Positions 48,872 to 57,225 of a DNA stretch of 64,000 bases are shown here, one piece after another. The translations under genes were made by a program, and so were the position numbers. The DNA comes from Corallococcus macrosporus DSM 14697 (GTDB lineage Bacteria; Myxococcota; Myxococcia; Myxococcales; Myxococcaceae). A model generated the notes under the pieces. It did no database searches and was not told where the DNA came from. It worked only from the letters and a program-made list of their open reading frames with translations. Every line of letters begins with the position of its first letter. Positions within the stretch are counted from its first letter, which is position 1. Location: positions 3,264,501 to 3,328,500 of the forward strand of contig NZ_CP022203.1 of NCBI RefSeq assembly GCF_002305895.1, given 5' to 3'.

Positions 48872-49454
48872 GGGAGGTCTCGTTCAGGACGAAGGGGAGG
48901 GGATAGCTCGCGGGTGCATCTTTCAGCATGGCGCAGGCGAGCCTTCGGGCGAGCAGCTGCGGGCCACCCGTGGCGATGCGCTTGAGTTGGCGGCCCGCTG
49001 GCAGGACCGTGAAGGAGGTGTCGAGACTGGGAGTGGAGAGCTGGGCGTGGAGCGCGTCCTTGTCCAGCGCTTGGGTCGTGACGTGGAGCAGGGGCAGGAC
49101 CTCGATTAGTGGATGCGCGTTGAGCCTGTGGTGCGCGAGGCGCTCGTCCAATGCTTCGTCGAGTTCGAAGCCGAAGTGGAAGAGTGTGAGCATGTCGTCG
49201 GCGCGCGCGTTTGTCTTGCGGAGGTGCTCGTCGGTCAAGCGCGCTGCACGACGCGATGCGTCGAGCCCGGCCCAGCGGTGGGTCCGCGGCAAGAGGCGCT
49301 TCCACAGGTCTCCACCTGCTTCGGCGTCAATGAGGTCTGTCTTCCACCAGCCGAGTCGCGGGTGCTCGCCTCCAGGGGATTCGCCCGCCCAGGCGAGGAC
49401 GAGCTGGATTCCGAGAATTTCGTCCAGATGTTCCGGCGCGATGCTGTTGGCCAT
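48858..49454 (-). CDS. brxE: BREX type 6 protein BrxE
   Basis: A 198-residue protein and the first gene of the operon. It matches in size and position the BrxE protein that marks type 6 systems. The N-terminus LDEILGIQLVLAWAGE is followed by RLGWWKTDLIDAEAGGDLW and LLPRTHRWAGLDASRRAA. No catalytic motif is seen and its role is unknown. The assignment rests mainly on being first before brxA and on general resemblance. The ATG at 49454 has only a weak ribosome site. Confidence 0.82.
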   Translation of the reverse strand: MANSIAPEHLDEILGIQLVLAWAGESPGGEHPRLGWWKTDLIDAEAGGDLWKRLLPRTHRWAGLDASRRAARLTDEHLRKTNARADDMLTLFHFGFELDEALDERLAHHRLNAHPLIEVLPLLHVTTQALDKDALHAQLSTPSLDTSFTVLPAGRQLKRIATGGPQLLARRLACAMLKDAPASYPLPFVLNETSRGER

Positions 49455-49779
49455 GTGACGGCACTTCTACCAGAGCCGCAAGTCGGTGATCTGGCTGATC
49501 GGAGGGGGATCGGGCTGTTGGAGGCGACTCCTGTGTGCATGGGAACTCGTACCGGTGGCGGAATGAGAGCCGCTCATCGCACCCTGCTTGCTGAGGTTGT
49601 AGGGAGGCACTCTGCTTGGCTGCTGCGGGCGCATGATGCGCTGCGGCGCTCGCCATGGGGCCCCGCCAGAAGAGGGGCAGCCGCATACAAAAAAAGCGGG
49701 CGCCGGGGGGCGACGCCCGCCCTCGGCTTCCTGTCCGAGCGCACCCTCATGTTGGCCAGCACCGCCGAGACGGCGGAGG
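49455..49779. other. Intergenic region upstream of the BREX operon
   Basis: About 325 bp with no supported gene. The BREX promoter should lie between 49455 and 49688 on the minus strand, but I see no clear -35/-10 pair. The right half holds the terminator of the next minus-strand gene (49689-49720), which insulates the BREX operon from it. Confidence 0.55.
49689..49720 (-). terminator. Rho-independent terminator
   Basis: Read on the minus strand: stem GCGGGCG (49720-49714), an 11-base loop, stem CGCCCGC (49702-49696), then seven T (49695-49689). It lies 60 bp downstream of the gene ending at 49780. Confidence 0.88.
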
Positions 49780-50565
49780 TCATGTCTTGTGTGACGTGCG
49801 AAGTGGCTGGTGGGGCGTCAATTCGCGAGCGGACACGACCCATGCGGGGGGGGGCGGGGGGGCGCGCACGGAGGCCGGAGCCCCGCGTGACGCGCTTGAA
49901 AGCAGCGCGCCGACGGGGCGCGAGTAGGGGGATGAACTTCGCTGGACGCTTAAGGCCGGGCGCGAGTCGGGCCCTGTTGGGCCGTTGCCCCTGCGCTTGC
50001 TGTTGGGGGCGGGCTTCTTGCCCATCTCCTCCTGCCTGCGCGGGGGCTCGGCGGCGGTGCGCTGGCGCCCGGGCACGGCGAAGACCTCTCCTCGGTCTTT
50101 CCCGTTGAGGAACTGCTCCACCGTGTCTTGCCGGCGTGCCAGGTCCGCCACTGCCTCACGCAGCTCCTCGCCAAGAGCTCTCGTCTCGCTCCGCTGGGCG
50201 TCAGGCTGGCCCTCGAACTCGGCCATGGAGGTGATGACCTCCGACTGCGCCTCGTTGATGAGCACCCTGAAGTCGCTCATCGTCTTGGTGTTCATCGCGG
50301 TGAGCTTGTCCAAGAGCTCCGTGTGCTTCCTGTCCAACTCATCCGGGGCCAGCTGGCCACGGAGGTTCTTGAGCGACTCGGCCGTCTCAAGCACGCCCGC
50401 TGCGTCCTGGAGGTGCCCCAACTTCCGCTCCTTGTGGGCGGGCTCTTCATCCGCGAGCCAGCGGCTGATCCGCCCGCGGTTGACGTAGCCCACGATGCCT
50501 AAGGTGGTTGCAGCCGCAGCGGCGATTTTACCGAGGTTGTTGGCGATGATGGGGAGGAAGACCAT
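49780..50565 (-). CDS. Membrane-anchored coiled-coil protein, unknown function
   Basis: A 261-residue protein with no recognised family. One transmembrane helix at the N-terminus (LGKIAAAAATTLGIVGYV) is followed by a predicted coiled coil over about 40-170, rich in Leu, Glu, Lys and Arg. The C-terminal 90 residues are Pro/Ser/Arg-rich and likely disordered. GGAG seven bases before the ATG at 50565 fixes the start; longer frames upstream lack a ribosome site. It is inside the island near attR and divergent from the next gene. It could be a membrane sensor or anchor, but no function is supported. Confidence 0.62.
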   Translation of the reverse strand: MVFLPIIANNLGKIAAAAATTLGIVGYVNRGRISRWLADEEPAHKERKLGHLQDAAGVLETAESLKNLRGQLAPDELDRKHTELLDKLTAMNTKTMSDFRVLINEAQSEVITSMAEFEGQPDAQRSETRALGEELREAVADLARRQDTVEQFLNGKDRGEVFAVPGRQRTAAEPPRRQEEMGKKPAPNSKRRGNGPTGPDSRPALSVQRSSSPYSRPVGALLSSASRGAPASVRAPPPPPAWVVSARELTPHQPLRTSHKT

Positions 50566-50780
50566 GAGGGACTCCGGGGGGCCGGGAGGAATTCCCGGGC
50601 TCATGTGCTGATACCCACTGGTGCCCTCGGATTTCGAAAGATGGAGCGGGTAGGTCGGCTGGCATCCGCCGCTCCTTCTTCGGCTCCGCCCGGTCGCTGC
50701 CACCGGTTGGCTCGCCACCAGCGAGTTCCCGTTGTACGTCTCGAACCTTGGGCGGGCTGAGCGGGCCCATAGGAGGCTGC

Positions 50781-51134
50781 ATGCCGATCACGCGAGAGGA
50801 ACTGCTTCGAGCCGTTCGGGAGGCCGGTCTTGTCATCGAGCGCCAGGGGTCGTGGTCTCGGTGCATGGACCCGGCGCACCTGCGAGACACACACCGTCGG
50901 CTGTACATCGCACATACTAGGCGTCCCAAGGTCGACCTAAGCCGCTTCTCGCTCCAGCATCGGGCGGTCCTCCAGCGCAACCCGGCAAAAGCGAAGGACC
51001 GCAAGGGACGGGTGCTGGGCGCGGTCGACTTCGGACGGCCCGACAACGAGGTGTGGGACGCTTTCCGTCAGGCCCTCCGGGCCATCCGAGAGCAGCCGGC
51101 GCTCTTCCCTGGACTCATAAGGGACGAACCGTAA
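50781..51134 (+). CDS. Small hypothetical protein, 117 residues
   Basis: A hydrophilic protein not recognised by family. It begins PITREELLRAVREAGLVIER, which has the look of a short helical DNA-binding or adaptor region, and ends DNEVWDAFRQALRAIREQP. AGGAGG lies exactly before the ATG at 50781 (spacing four to five bases), which decides against the earlier in-frame GTG at 50748. It is the last gene before attR and is divergent from the coiled-coil gene. Confidence 0.65.
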   Translation: MPITREELLRAVREAGLVIERQGSWSRCMDPAHLRDTHRRLYIAHTRRPKVDLSRFSLQHRAVLQRNPAKAKDRKGRVLGAVDFGRPDNEVWDAFRQALRAIREQPALFPGLIRDEP

Positions 51135-51320
51135 AGGGCCGTATCCATCAGGGCGGGACGCGAAAGTCCCTGTGGCACAGTGCCGCTGCCATGTGCCCCT
51201 CCGGCGCGGAGTCAGACGGAATTAGGTGGGACAGGGTGGGACGGGATGGCGAACCCGAGTAAAGTCAAGGGGATGGCGGGTAAGGGTGCGTCCTGCCTGA
51301 GGTTTTCCAACCCCTCGTGT

Positions 51321-51395
51321 CGGGTTCGAATCCCGCCCTGGGCACTCCGAATCAGGCCTCCGAGTCGAAAGACTCGGGGGCCTTTTTCGTTTCTG
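51321..51395. repeat. attR: right 75-bp direct repeat of the island
   Basis: A copy of 29680-29754 with one change (C at 51388). It contains only the T arm and acceptor 3' strand of tRNA-Leu and the terminator hairpin (51355-51387), so it is not a functional tRNA. It marks the right end of the island, 29 bp before the desaturase gene end. Confidence 0.93.
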
Positions 51396-51424
51396 GCGGA
51401 GGGCCACGGCGTGCGAGTGAGCCC

Positions 51425-52252
51425 TCAGGGCCGCGGCGCTTTGATGGCGCCTTCCGTGGGGCGCTCCGTGCTTTCGTCCTCCGTCCGCGTCGCTGGCGCG
51501 AGCAACTGCGAGAGGAAGCGCCGGGGATACGGCTCCACGAGCCCGAGCGGATACTCCTCGGGGCCGGTGGGCCGGTGGTAGGTGCCGAAGAGCCAGTCCG
51601 TCCAGGGGGCGAGGTTGCCGAAGTTATGCCGCGTCTGCCGCGCGCGCGCGTGGTGCCAGTGGTGCAGTTCGGGCGCGCCGAAGAGGAAGCCCAGGGGGCC
51701 CAGCGGCAGCCGCACGTTGGAGTGGATGAAGATGGCCCACATCCCGCGGAAGGCGATGAGCATGGCCAGCGTCGTGAGCGGGAATCCCATCAGCATCGCG
51801 GGGAGGTTCACCACGAGCTGGGTGAGCAAGCCGTCGACAGGGTGCTCGCGGTGCGCGGCGATCCAGTCAAGGTGCTCCGCTGAGTGGTGGACGGCGTGGA
51901 AGCGCCAGAGGAAGTCCACTTGATGGGACAGGCGATGGAAGCCGTAGACGAGCACGTCGCATAGCACCACCGCTTCAATCGCCTGGAGCCACCAGGGTTG
52001 CCGTGCGACGGTGGACTGGAGCCCGGTGAGCGCTTCCACCTGGCAGAGCGTCTCCACGCCGTTCAGGACGACCAGGGCGAGCGGCGCGAGGACGAGGTAC
52101 TGCGCGACGAAGTAGGCGAGGTCGGTGCGGAAGCCGGAGCGTAGCAGCGGCTGTCCGGGACGCGCGGCCCACGCCTTCTCCAGCGGCCAGAAGATGAACG
52201 CGAGTACCCCGAAGGACAGCACCATTCCGCCAATGGCCGTCAGGCTGCTCAT
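51425..52252 (-). CDS. Fatty acid hydroxylase / sterol desaturase family protein
   Basis: A 275-residue membrane di-iron enzyme. Histidine boxes occur in family order: HRLSH (about 106), HAVHHSAEH (about 119-127), then a C-terminal HHWHH with more His (HHARARQTRHN, about 200). Four or more hydrophobic helices place it in the membrane. The family hydroxylates or desaturates lipids or sterol-like compounds; the substrate here is unknown. The C-terminal tail is Glu/Thr-rich. The ATG at 52252 overlaps the stop of the small gene upstream (ATGA). Confidence 0.88.
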   Translation of the reverse strand: MSSLTAIGGMVLSFGVLAFIFWPLEKAWAARPGQPLLRSGFRTDLAYFVAQYLVLAPLALVVLNGVETLCQVEALTGLQSTVARQPWWLQAIEAVVLCDVLVYGFHRLSHQVDFLWRFHAVHHSAEHLDWIAAHREHPVDGLLTQLVVNLPAMLMGFPLTTLAMLIAFRGMWAIFIHSNVRLPLGPLGFLFGAPELHHWHHARARQTRHNFGNLAPWTDWLFGTYHRPTGPEEYPLGLVEPYPRRFLSQLLAPATRTEDESTERPTEGAIKAPRP

Positions 52253-52503
52253 GGCGTGGCCGCGGTCGCTGCGTCACCGGCATCCGACATCTGCGCGATG
52301 CCCGCGTCAGGCTCCGGTGTGATCCTCATGGTGCGGTCCTTGATGGACGTGCCCGCGAGCGCATCCGCGGACATGCCGAAGAGCGGGCGCACCTTGGTGC
52401 CTCCGAAGAAGGTCGCCGCTCCCGTCACCACCACCACTGCGAGTCCGATGAGCGCGATGACAATCGTCACCTGCCTCAGGACCTTACCTCTCTGAGATTG
52501 CAT
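52249..52503 (-). CDS. Small single-pass membrane protein
   Basis: An 84-residue protein: a basic start (QSQRGKVLRQV), one hydrophobic helix (TIVIALIGLAVVVVTGAA), then a soluble tail containing PEPDAGIAQMSDAGDAATA. No family was recognised. It overlaps the desaturase start by four bases, so the two are coupled and the protein may assist that enzyme. The start is the ATG at 52503. Confidence 0.65.
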   Translation of the reverse strand: MQSQRGKVLRQVTIVIALIGLAVVVVTGAATFFGGTKVRPLFGMSADALAGTSIKDRTMRITPEPDAGIAQMSDAGDAATAATP

Positions 52504-52643
52504 GATGTCTCTGCTCCCGTTGCCTCGGAAGGGTACACCAGGCGTGTCGCTTCCTCCGCGAGGGCATGGCCTGCGTATAGGGTTTCCCGGGTGAAGTAGT
52601 ATTTCCAAGTTCCTTGGAAAAACCTGGCCGGGAGTTCATACCG

Positions 52644-53666
52644 ATGCAATCGCAACAGCCTACGCCGCAGGAAACCATGCTGCAGATGTTCACGGCCTAC
52701 TGGCTTCCACAGGCGCTGCACACCGTGGCGAAGCTGCGCATCCCGGACCGCTTGATGGAGGGTCCCCGAACCGCGGCCGAGCTGGCACGCGACACGGAGA
52801 TGCACGAGGACTCCTTGCTCCGGGTCCTGCGTGCGCTCTCCAGCGTGGGGGTCTTCTCCGAGACGGAAGAAGGCCGCTTCGGCTCGACGCCGTTGTCCCA
52901 GACGCTGCGCTCCGACCAGCCAGACTCGCTGTGGGGCTATCTGACGCTGGTGAACTCCGACTGGTTCTGGCGGACCTGGGAGCAGCTTCCGCATGCCGTC
53001 AAGTCGGGGCAGCCCGGGTTCGAGCGGGCCCATGGCCAGTCCTTCTTCGAGTTCCTATCCAGCCGCCCGGAGGCGGGGGAGACCTTCAACAAGGCGATGA
53101 CCTCATTCTCCGCCATCAGCGGCTCCCAGGTGGTGGCGGAGCGCTATGACTTCTCGAAGGTGCGGACGGTCGTCGACGTGGCGGGTGGTGAGGGTTCGCT
53201 CCTCGTGCAGCTTCTGAATGCCCACCCGCACCTGCGCGGCGTGCTGTTCGAGCTGCCGCCTGTCGTCGAGGTGGCGAAGGCCACCATTGAAAAGGGCGGC
53301 GTCGCGAGCCGCTGCGAGCCCGTCGGTGGGAGCTTCTTCGAGTCGGTGCCAGCGGGGCATGACGTCTACATGATGAAGATGATCATCCACGACTGGGCGG
53401 ACGACCAGGCTGTGCGAATCTTGAAGACCTGCCGTCAGGCGATGCGGGAGGATTCAAAGCTGCTGCTTATCGAACAGCTCATCCCGGAGCAGAAGCTGTC
53501 CGGCTTCCAGATGTTCATCGACCTGACGATGATGGCGATGTTCGGCAGCAAGGAGCGCACCGCGAAGGAGTTCCAGGCCTTGTTCGCGCAAGCCGGGCTC
53601 GAGCTGACGAGGACCCTCGAGCTGGTTCATGGCTATGCCATCATTGAAGCGAAGCCGGTTGGCTGA
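52644..53666 (+). CDS. O-methyltransferase (methyltransferase_2 family)
   Basis: A 340-residue SAM-dependent methyltransferase. The N-terminal winged-helix dimerisation domain (about 20-110) contains LRIPDRLMEGPRTAAELA. The Rossmann domain has motif I VVDVAGGEGSLL (about 176), then ELPPVVE and the HDWAD motif, where the His is the usual catalytic base in this family. It resembles O-methyltransferases of secondary metabolism (hydroxyneurosporene or acetylserotonin type). The substrate is unknown. GGGAG nine bases before the ATG at 52644 decides the start over the earlier frame at 52614. Confidence 0.9.
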   Translation: MQSQQPTPQETMLQMFTAYWLPQALHTVAKLRIPDRLMEGPRTAAELARDTEMHEDSLLRVLRALSSVGVFSETEEGRFGSTPLSQTLRSDQPDSLWGYLTLVNSDWFWRTWEQLPHAVKSGQPGFERAHGQSFFEFLSSRPEAGETFNKAMTSFSAISGSQVVAERYDFSKVRTVVDVAGGEGSLLVQLLNAHPHLRGVLFELPPVVEVAKATIEKGGVASRCEPVGGSFFESVPAGHDVYMMKMIIHDWADDQAVRILKTCRQAMREDSKLLLIEQLIPEQKLSGFQMFIDLTMMAMFGSKERTAKEFQALFAQAGLELTRTLELVHGYAIIEAKPVG

Positions 53667-54046
53667 CGCATGAGGAAAGTGATGGAGCCTTGAGGCGCTC
53701 AAGGCTCCACGTCGCTTCTGCCCGTGTCCGTTCGCTCCACTGCGATCGTGGTTTGCATCAGGGGCCATGGAGCGAACCCCGCTCCTTGGGGTGAACCCGA
53801 ATCCCCGAATCCGGTGAACGCCTGCGAGGCGTACGTGCCGGCGACACTGACGACGATGGGGGACTTCACGAAGACTGGCACGATTGCGATTGGCGACCAG
53901 ACGAACGACCCGAACGTCGACGGAACGGTGCGGCTTGAGTCGGTCGAACGGCTCTGCCCCTGACGTCCGCGAACAGCGTCGACGCCTGCTCCCCCATCAG
54001 GGCGGCGTCGCTCGACTTCGCTCGAAGAGCGCGGTTGGTAAGGGTG
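53667..54046 (+). other. Gap with one doubtful short frame (53724-53963)
   Basis: 380 bp between the methyltransferase and the SDR. A plus-strand frame from a GTG at 53724 to 53963 could encode 79 residues (ending GDQTNDPNVDGTVRLESVERLCP in two parts). It has no ribosome site and no known motif, and may be the remnant of a larger gene. I do not call it a gene. Confidence 0.3.
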
Positions 54047-54799
54047 ATGGCGACATTCACCCATCGAACCGCGCTCGTGACGGGCGCTGCTTCTGGCATC
54101 GGGCTGGGGGTGGCGCGGCAGCTCGCCGAGCAAGGCGCCGCACGGCTGATTCTGGTCGACCTCTCGCAGGAGGCGCTGGCGCAGGTGGCGCTTCCCTGCG
54201 CGGTCGACCGGGCCGTGGGGGACGTGCGAGACGAGGCATTCTGGGAGGCCCTGGCGCCAAGGCTGGCGGGGCTTGACCATGCCGTGGTCAACGCGGGCGT
54301 CGCGGGGGCATCGACCATCGTCGACCACGCGTTCGAGCAATGGCGCCGCATCCTGTCCATCAACCTGGACGGTGCGTTCCTGACGCTGCGCGCAGCGATG
54401 CGCGCGATGAAGGGGCGCGGCGGCTCCATCGTCGCGACGGCCTCTGCCGCGGGCGTGAAGCCCGAGCCGGGCGTCGCGGCGTATGGCGCGTCGAAGGCGG
54501 CGCTGATTCACCTGGTGAAGGTGGCGGCGAAGGAGGGCGCCGCCGACCGGATTCGTGTCAACGCCATCGCGCCCGCGGGCGTCGAGACGCCTGTCTGGGA
54601 TGCCGTCCCGATGTTCGCGGAACGGGTGGCGAAGGTCGGGCGCGATGAGGCGTTCGCCGAACTGGCGGCACTCGCGACCCCGCTGGGCCGCTATGCCAGC
54701 CCCGAGGAGGTCGCGCGTCAGATTGCCTTCCTGCTGTCGGATGACTGCGCCCTGACGACAGGCACGACCTTGCTGAGCGACGGGGGCTATACGCTCTGA
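54047..54799 (+). CDS. Short-chain dehydrogenase/reductase
   Basis: A 250-residue classical SDR. The cofactor loop is TGAASGIG (about 12-19), followed by NAG (VVNAGVAG, about 84). The catalytic Ser is in ATASAAG (about 132), YxxxK is YGASKAA (about 146), and a C-terminal LLSDGGYTL closes the fold. The acidic residue after strand two (LVDLS) suggests NAD rather than NADP. The substrate is unknown. The ATG at 54047 is preferred; an adjacent GTG at 54044 is possible. Confidence 0.9.
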   Translation: MATFTHRTALVTGAASGIGLGVARQLAEQGAARLILVDLSQEALAQVALPCAVDRAVGDVRDEAFWEALAPRLAGLDHAVVNAGVAGASTIVDHAFEQWRRILSINLDGAFLTLRAAMRAMKGRGGSIVATASAAGVKPEPGVAAYGASKAALIHLVKVAAKEGAADRIRVNAIAPAGVETPVWDAVPMFAERVAKVGRDEAFAELAALATPLGRYASPEEVARQIAFLLSDDCALTTGTTLLSDGGYTL

Positions 54800-55023
54800 A
54801 CAGCACCTCGACGAGGGACCTCGTCTTCGGCACCTCCACCTGGAGGAATCACCCTGCTTTGACGCGGACCCATGCTCGCCGGAGTCGAGCGCCACGAAAC
54901 ACGACAGCCTCGCGGCGGCAACCCGGGCTGGGCGTGGGCCCCAGGCCCGAACGCGCCTGGGGCTTGATTCACATCTGCTGTGCCCCGGACGGGCCGTTCA
55001 GCCCCGTCCGGAACACGGGGGAA

Positions 55024-56052
55024 TCACTCCACCCAGTACGAGTCCGTGTACACGCCGAAGCCGTTCTCGGTGTCGATGAAGAACGTCCCGCTGTGGCCGC
55101 TCCAGGGGTCCGGCGCGAAGCCGTAGGAGCAACCGAAGAACGAGCGGCCCTCGGTCAGGGCGGCCAGGTTGGCCAGGCCGGCGGCCTTCACGGCCGGGTC
55201 CAGCGTGCCGAAGCGGTCGGCGGCGTTGACGAACGCCGCGACGTGGGCGCGAACCTCGGCGCCGTCGGCGTCAGCACCGCGGTGCTGCCCCGGGATGTTC
55301 GGGTTCGTGAACTGCTCCGTCTTGTCGCCGTAGCACTCGTGGATGCCGAAGTTGTAGTGCTGGCCGTTGAGGTTCGCCCACCAGTCGAAGTGGCGCGCCA
55401 TGAACACGCCCCCGTGCGAACCCGGCAGGGCGTTCACCGCGGCGACGAGCGCCTCGAACGGACGGCTCAGCGTGGCGGCGTTGCGGAGGTTGCGGAAGCC
55501 CACTTCACCGACGCCCGACGTGGCGCCGATGGCGTCAACGTTGCTGAACGGGCGCTGGTTGGCCAGGTTCTGCGCGCCGTTCCAGGCGTAGGGCATGATG
55601 GTGTACAGCTCGGTGAAGCTGACGCTGTTCACCAGCGTCCGGATGGCGGCCGCGTCATCCTGCGACACCGCCAGACCCTCCACGATGCCGTAGCAGTCCG
55701 CGTCGATGTAGTCCTCGCTCCGGGCGCCCTGCTCGAGCTGCTGCAGGCGCGCCGGACCGACCAGACGCACGGCGGAGACGTCCGCCAGGGACACGAAGGG
55801 CTGCGCCGCGCGAGCCGCGACCAGATTGTCGACCACGTTGCTGGGCAGGTACTGGTCCAGCTTCGCGTAGGTGGCACTGTTGGCGAAAGCGATGATGCCC
55901 TGGCACTCGGCGGCCACGTCCACGTCCGTCTCCGTGAGCAGCCCGTGCGCCTGCTGCTCCTGGGGCTGCTGCGTGGACGTTTCGGTTTCGCTGGGACCGC
56001 AGCCGGCGAGCAGACCCGCGGCGAGGAAGGCAGATCCAACATAACGACGCAT
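55024..56052 (-). CDS. Predicted lipoprotein, unknown function
   Basis: A 342-residue exported protein. The type II signal peptide ends in the lipobox LLAGC (Cys at residue 18), followed by a Gln/Ser/Thr-rich linker. Two similar segments then resemble helix-hairpin-helix or ComEA-like repeats: AFANSATYAKLDQYLPSNVV and LVNSVSFTELYTIMPYAWNG. The C-terminal part is a separate alpha/beta domain with several aromatics and Cys. No enzyme motif is seen. GGAG nine bases before the ATG at 56052 fixes the start. A promoter-like pair lies just upstream. Confidence 0.82.
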   Translation of the reverse strand: MRRYVGSAFLAAGLLAGCGPSETETSTQQPQEQQAHGLLTETDVDVAAECQGIIAFANSATYAKLDQYLPSNVVDNLVAARAAQPFVSLADVSAVRLVGPARLQQLEQGARSEDYIDADCYGIVEGLAVSQDDAAAIRTLVNSVSFTELYTIMPYAWNGAQNLANQRPFSNVDAIGATSGVGEVGFRNLRNAATLSRPFEALVAAVNALPGSHGGVFMARHFDWWANLNGQHYNFGIHECYGDKTEQFTNPNIPGQHRGADADGAEVRAHVAAFVNAADRFGTLDPAVKAAGLANLAALTEGRSFFGCSYGFAPDPWSGHSGTFFIDTENGFGVYTDSYWVE

Positions 56053-56095
56053 CGAGGGAACTCCTGATAGGGGGGACAGCGGAGTGAGGCGGCTC

Positions 56096-56124
56096 AATAC
56101 ACCAAAAGCTCATGTTTCTGGCAA
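56096..56124 (-). promoter_or_regulatory. Candidate sigma-70-type promoter of the lipoprotein gene
   Basis: On the minus strand, TTGCCA (56124-56119) and TGTATT (56101-56096) are separated by 17 bp. The -35 matches five of six and the -10 four of six consensus bases. Expected start of transcription is about 37 bases before the ATG. Confidence 0.5.
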
Positions 56125-56459
56125 TCCAGATCCATGTATTTCGCGTCACAAATGTGTGCCCGCCCCTGCTGCACTCCAGGTGTGCCTGGCGCCCTCTTTC
56201 CGTCGCGATAGGGTGCCTTTCTCCTCTGGGACAACCCCGCGCGTCCTTGCCCGATGCCGTGTGTGCCGCGCGCTGTTGGCACGTGAACGCATGATGAGGG
56301 ATTAGATTTGCGTGGTGTCTGTTTTGGACGTGATACGTCACTTTGGCGACGGCGCGAGCGGCATTCGTCGGCGCGGCCCGTGGCGGCACCTGTCACGGCT
56401 CGTGCACCGGGGGCAGTGGTTCACTCCCTGCGCGACCCTGCGCCCGGCGGGTCCGGTGC
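56125..56459. other. Intergenic region, no gene seen
   Basis: 335 bp between the lipoprotein promoter and the end of the GNAT gene. It is AT-richer at 56125-56160 and 56285-56340. Open frames here lack ribosome sites and coding bias. I see no repeat or RNA structure that I can support. Confidence 0.45.
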
Positions 56460-57047
56460 TCAGCCCGCGGCGTTCGGGGGACGTGGCGATGCCCAGTCCC
56501 AGGCGACCACGGCCCACTCGTCCGTCGCGTCCCGGTAGGTGTGGATCGTCTCGAAGCCGACCCGCTCGTGCGCGCGCATCGAGCGGTGGTTGCGCACGGA
56601 CACCTCGGTGACGATGAGGTCGTACCGGTCCCGGAAGTGCTCCCGGTGCTGCTGGTAGAGCCGGTCGAACAGGCCCCGTCCCCGGTGCGCCTTGTCGACG
56701 CAGATCTGCCCCATCACGTAGAAGCGGAAGCCGCTCAGGGGCTTGCCCCGGAACTGGAGCGAGTCGAAGAGCGTGAACATCGGCTCCAGGACGGGCGCCA
56801 ACGCGCGGGCCTCGCGCGGCATCGTCAGGGCGTAGGCCACCAGTGCGCCGTCCTGGTGGGCGACGATGCTGGGCGCCATGGCGTGCATCCGCTCCAGCGC
56901 GGACAGGTCGTGCTGGACCGTGACGAACCCCTGCGTGTGCAGCTCGTCCGCGGACAGCGCCTGCTTCAGGTTCTTCTGTTGCAGCGCCAGGATGTGCTCC
57001 AGCTCGCCCCGGTGGCGCACGGCGGTGACTGTGTAGGTGGGCTCCAT
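56460..57047 (-). CDS. GNAT family N-acetyltransferase
   Basis: A 195-residue acetyl-CoA-dependent acyltransferase. The acetyl-CoA loop AHRGRGLFDRLY (about 117-128) follows a strand with GQICVDK. Motif B is VSVRNHRSMRAHERVGF, the usual GNAT ending where the protein acquires a Tyr/Phe-rich strand. Residues 1-90 contain an unusual segment rich in His and Gln (LEHILALQQKNLKQ) that would form the substrate side. The substrate is unknown. The start is the ATG at 57047. Confidence 0.87.
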   Translation of the reverse strand: MEPTYTVTAVRHRGELEHILALQQKNLKQALSADELHTQGFVTVQHDLSALERMHAMAPSIVAHQDGALVAYALTMPREARALAPVLEPMFTLFDSLQFRGKPLSGFRFYVMGQICVDKAHRGRGLFDRLYQQHREHFRDRYDLIVTEVSVRNHRSMRAHERVGFETIHTYRDATDEWAVVAWDWASPRPPNAAG

Positions 57048-57225
57048 CCCAGGCAGGATATGCCGCGGCGCTCCGCCTTGCCGAAGCGACACGGGGGGCG
57101 GGCAGGCGGACTCCGCGCCGCGCGACTTCGGCCAGGCGCTGTTCGGTTCGGCGCTTCCGCTTCGCGGCTCGCAGAACGCATCGCCGGAGAGGGGGCCGGC
57201 GTTCGGGGGTTCCGTGTCTTGCGCT

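Noticed and set aside
51321-51360. Second tRNA-Leu gene
   Set aside because: Only the T arm and acceptor 3' strand are present, with no D arm, anticodon arm or 5' acceptor strand. It is the attR copy.
53699-54895. 398-codon minus-strand frame
   Set aside because: Antisense to the SDR gene with TGAASGIG and YGASK motifs.
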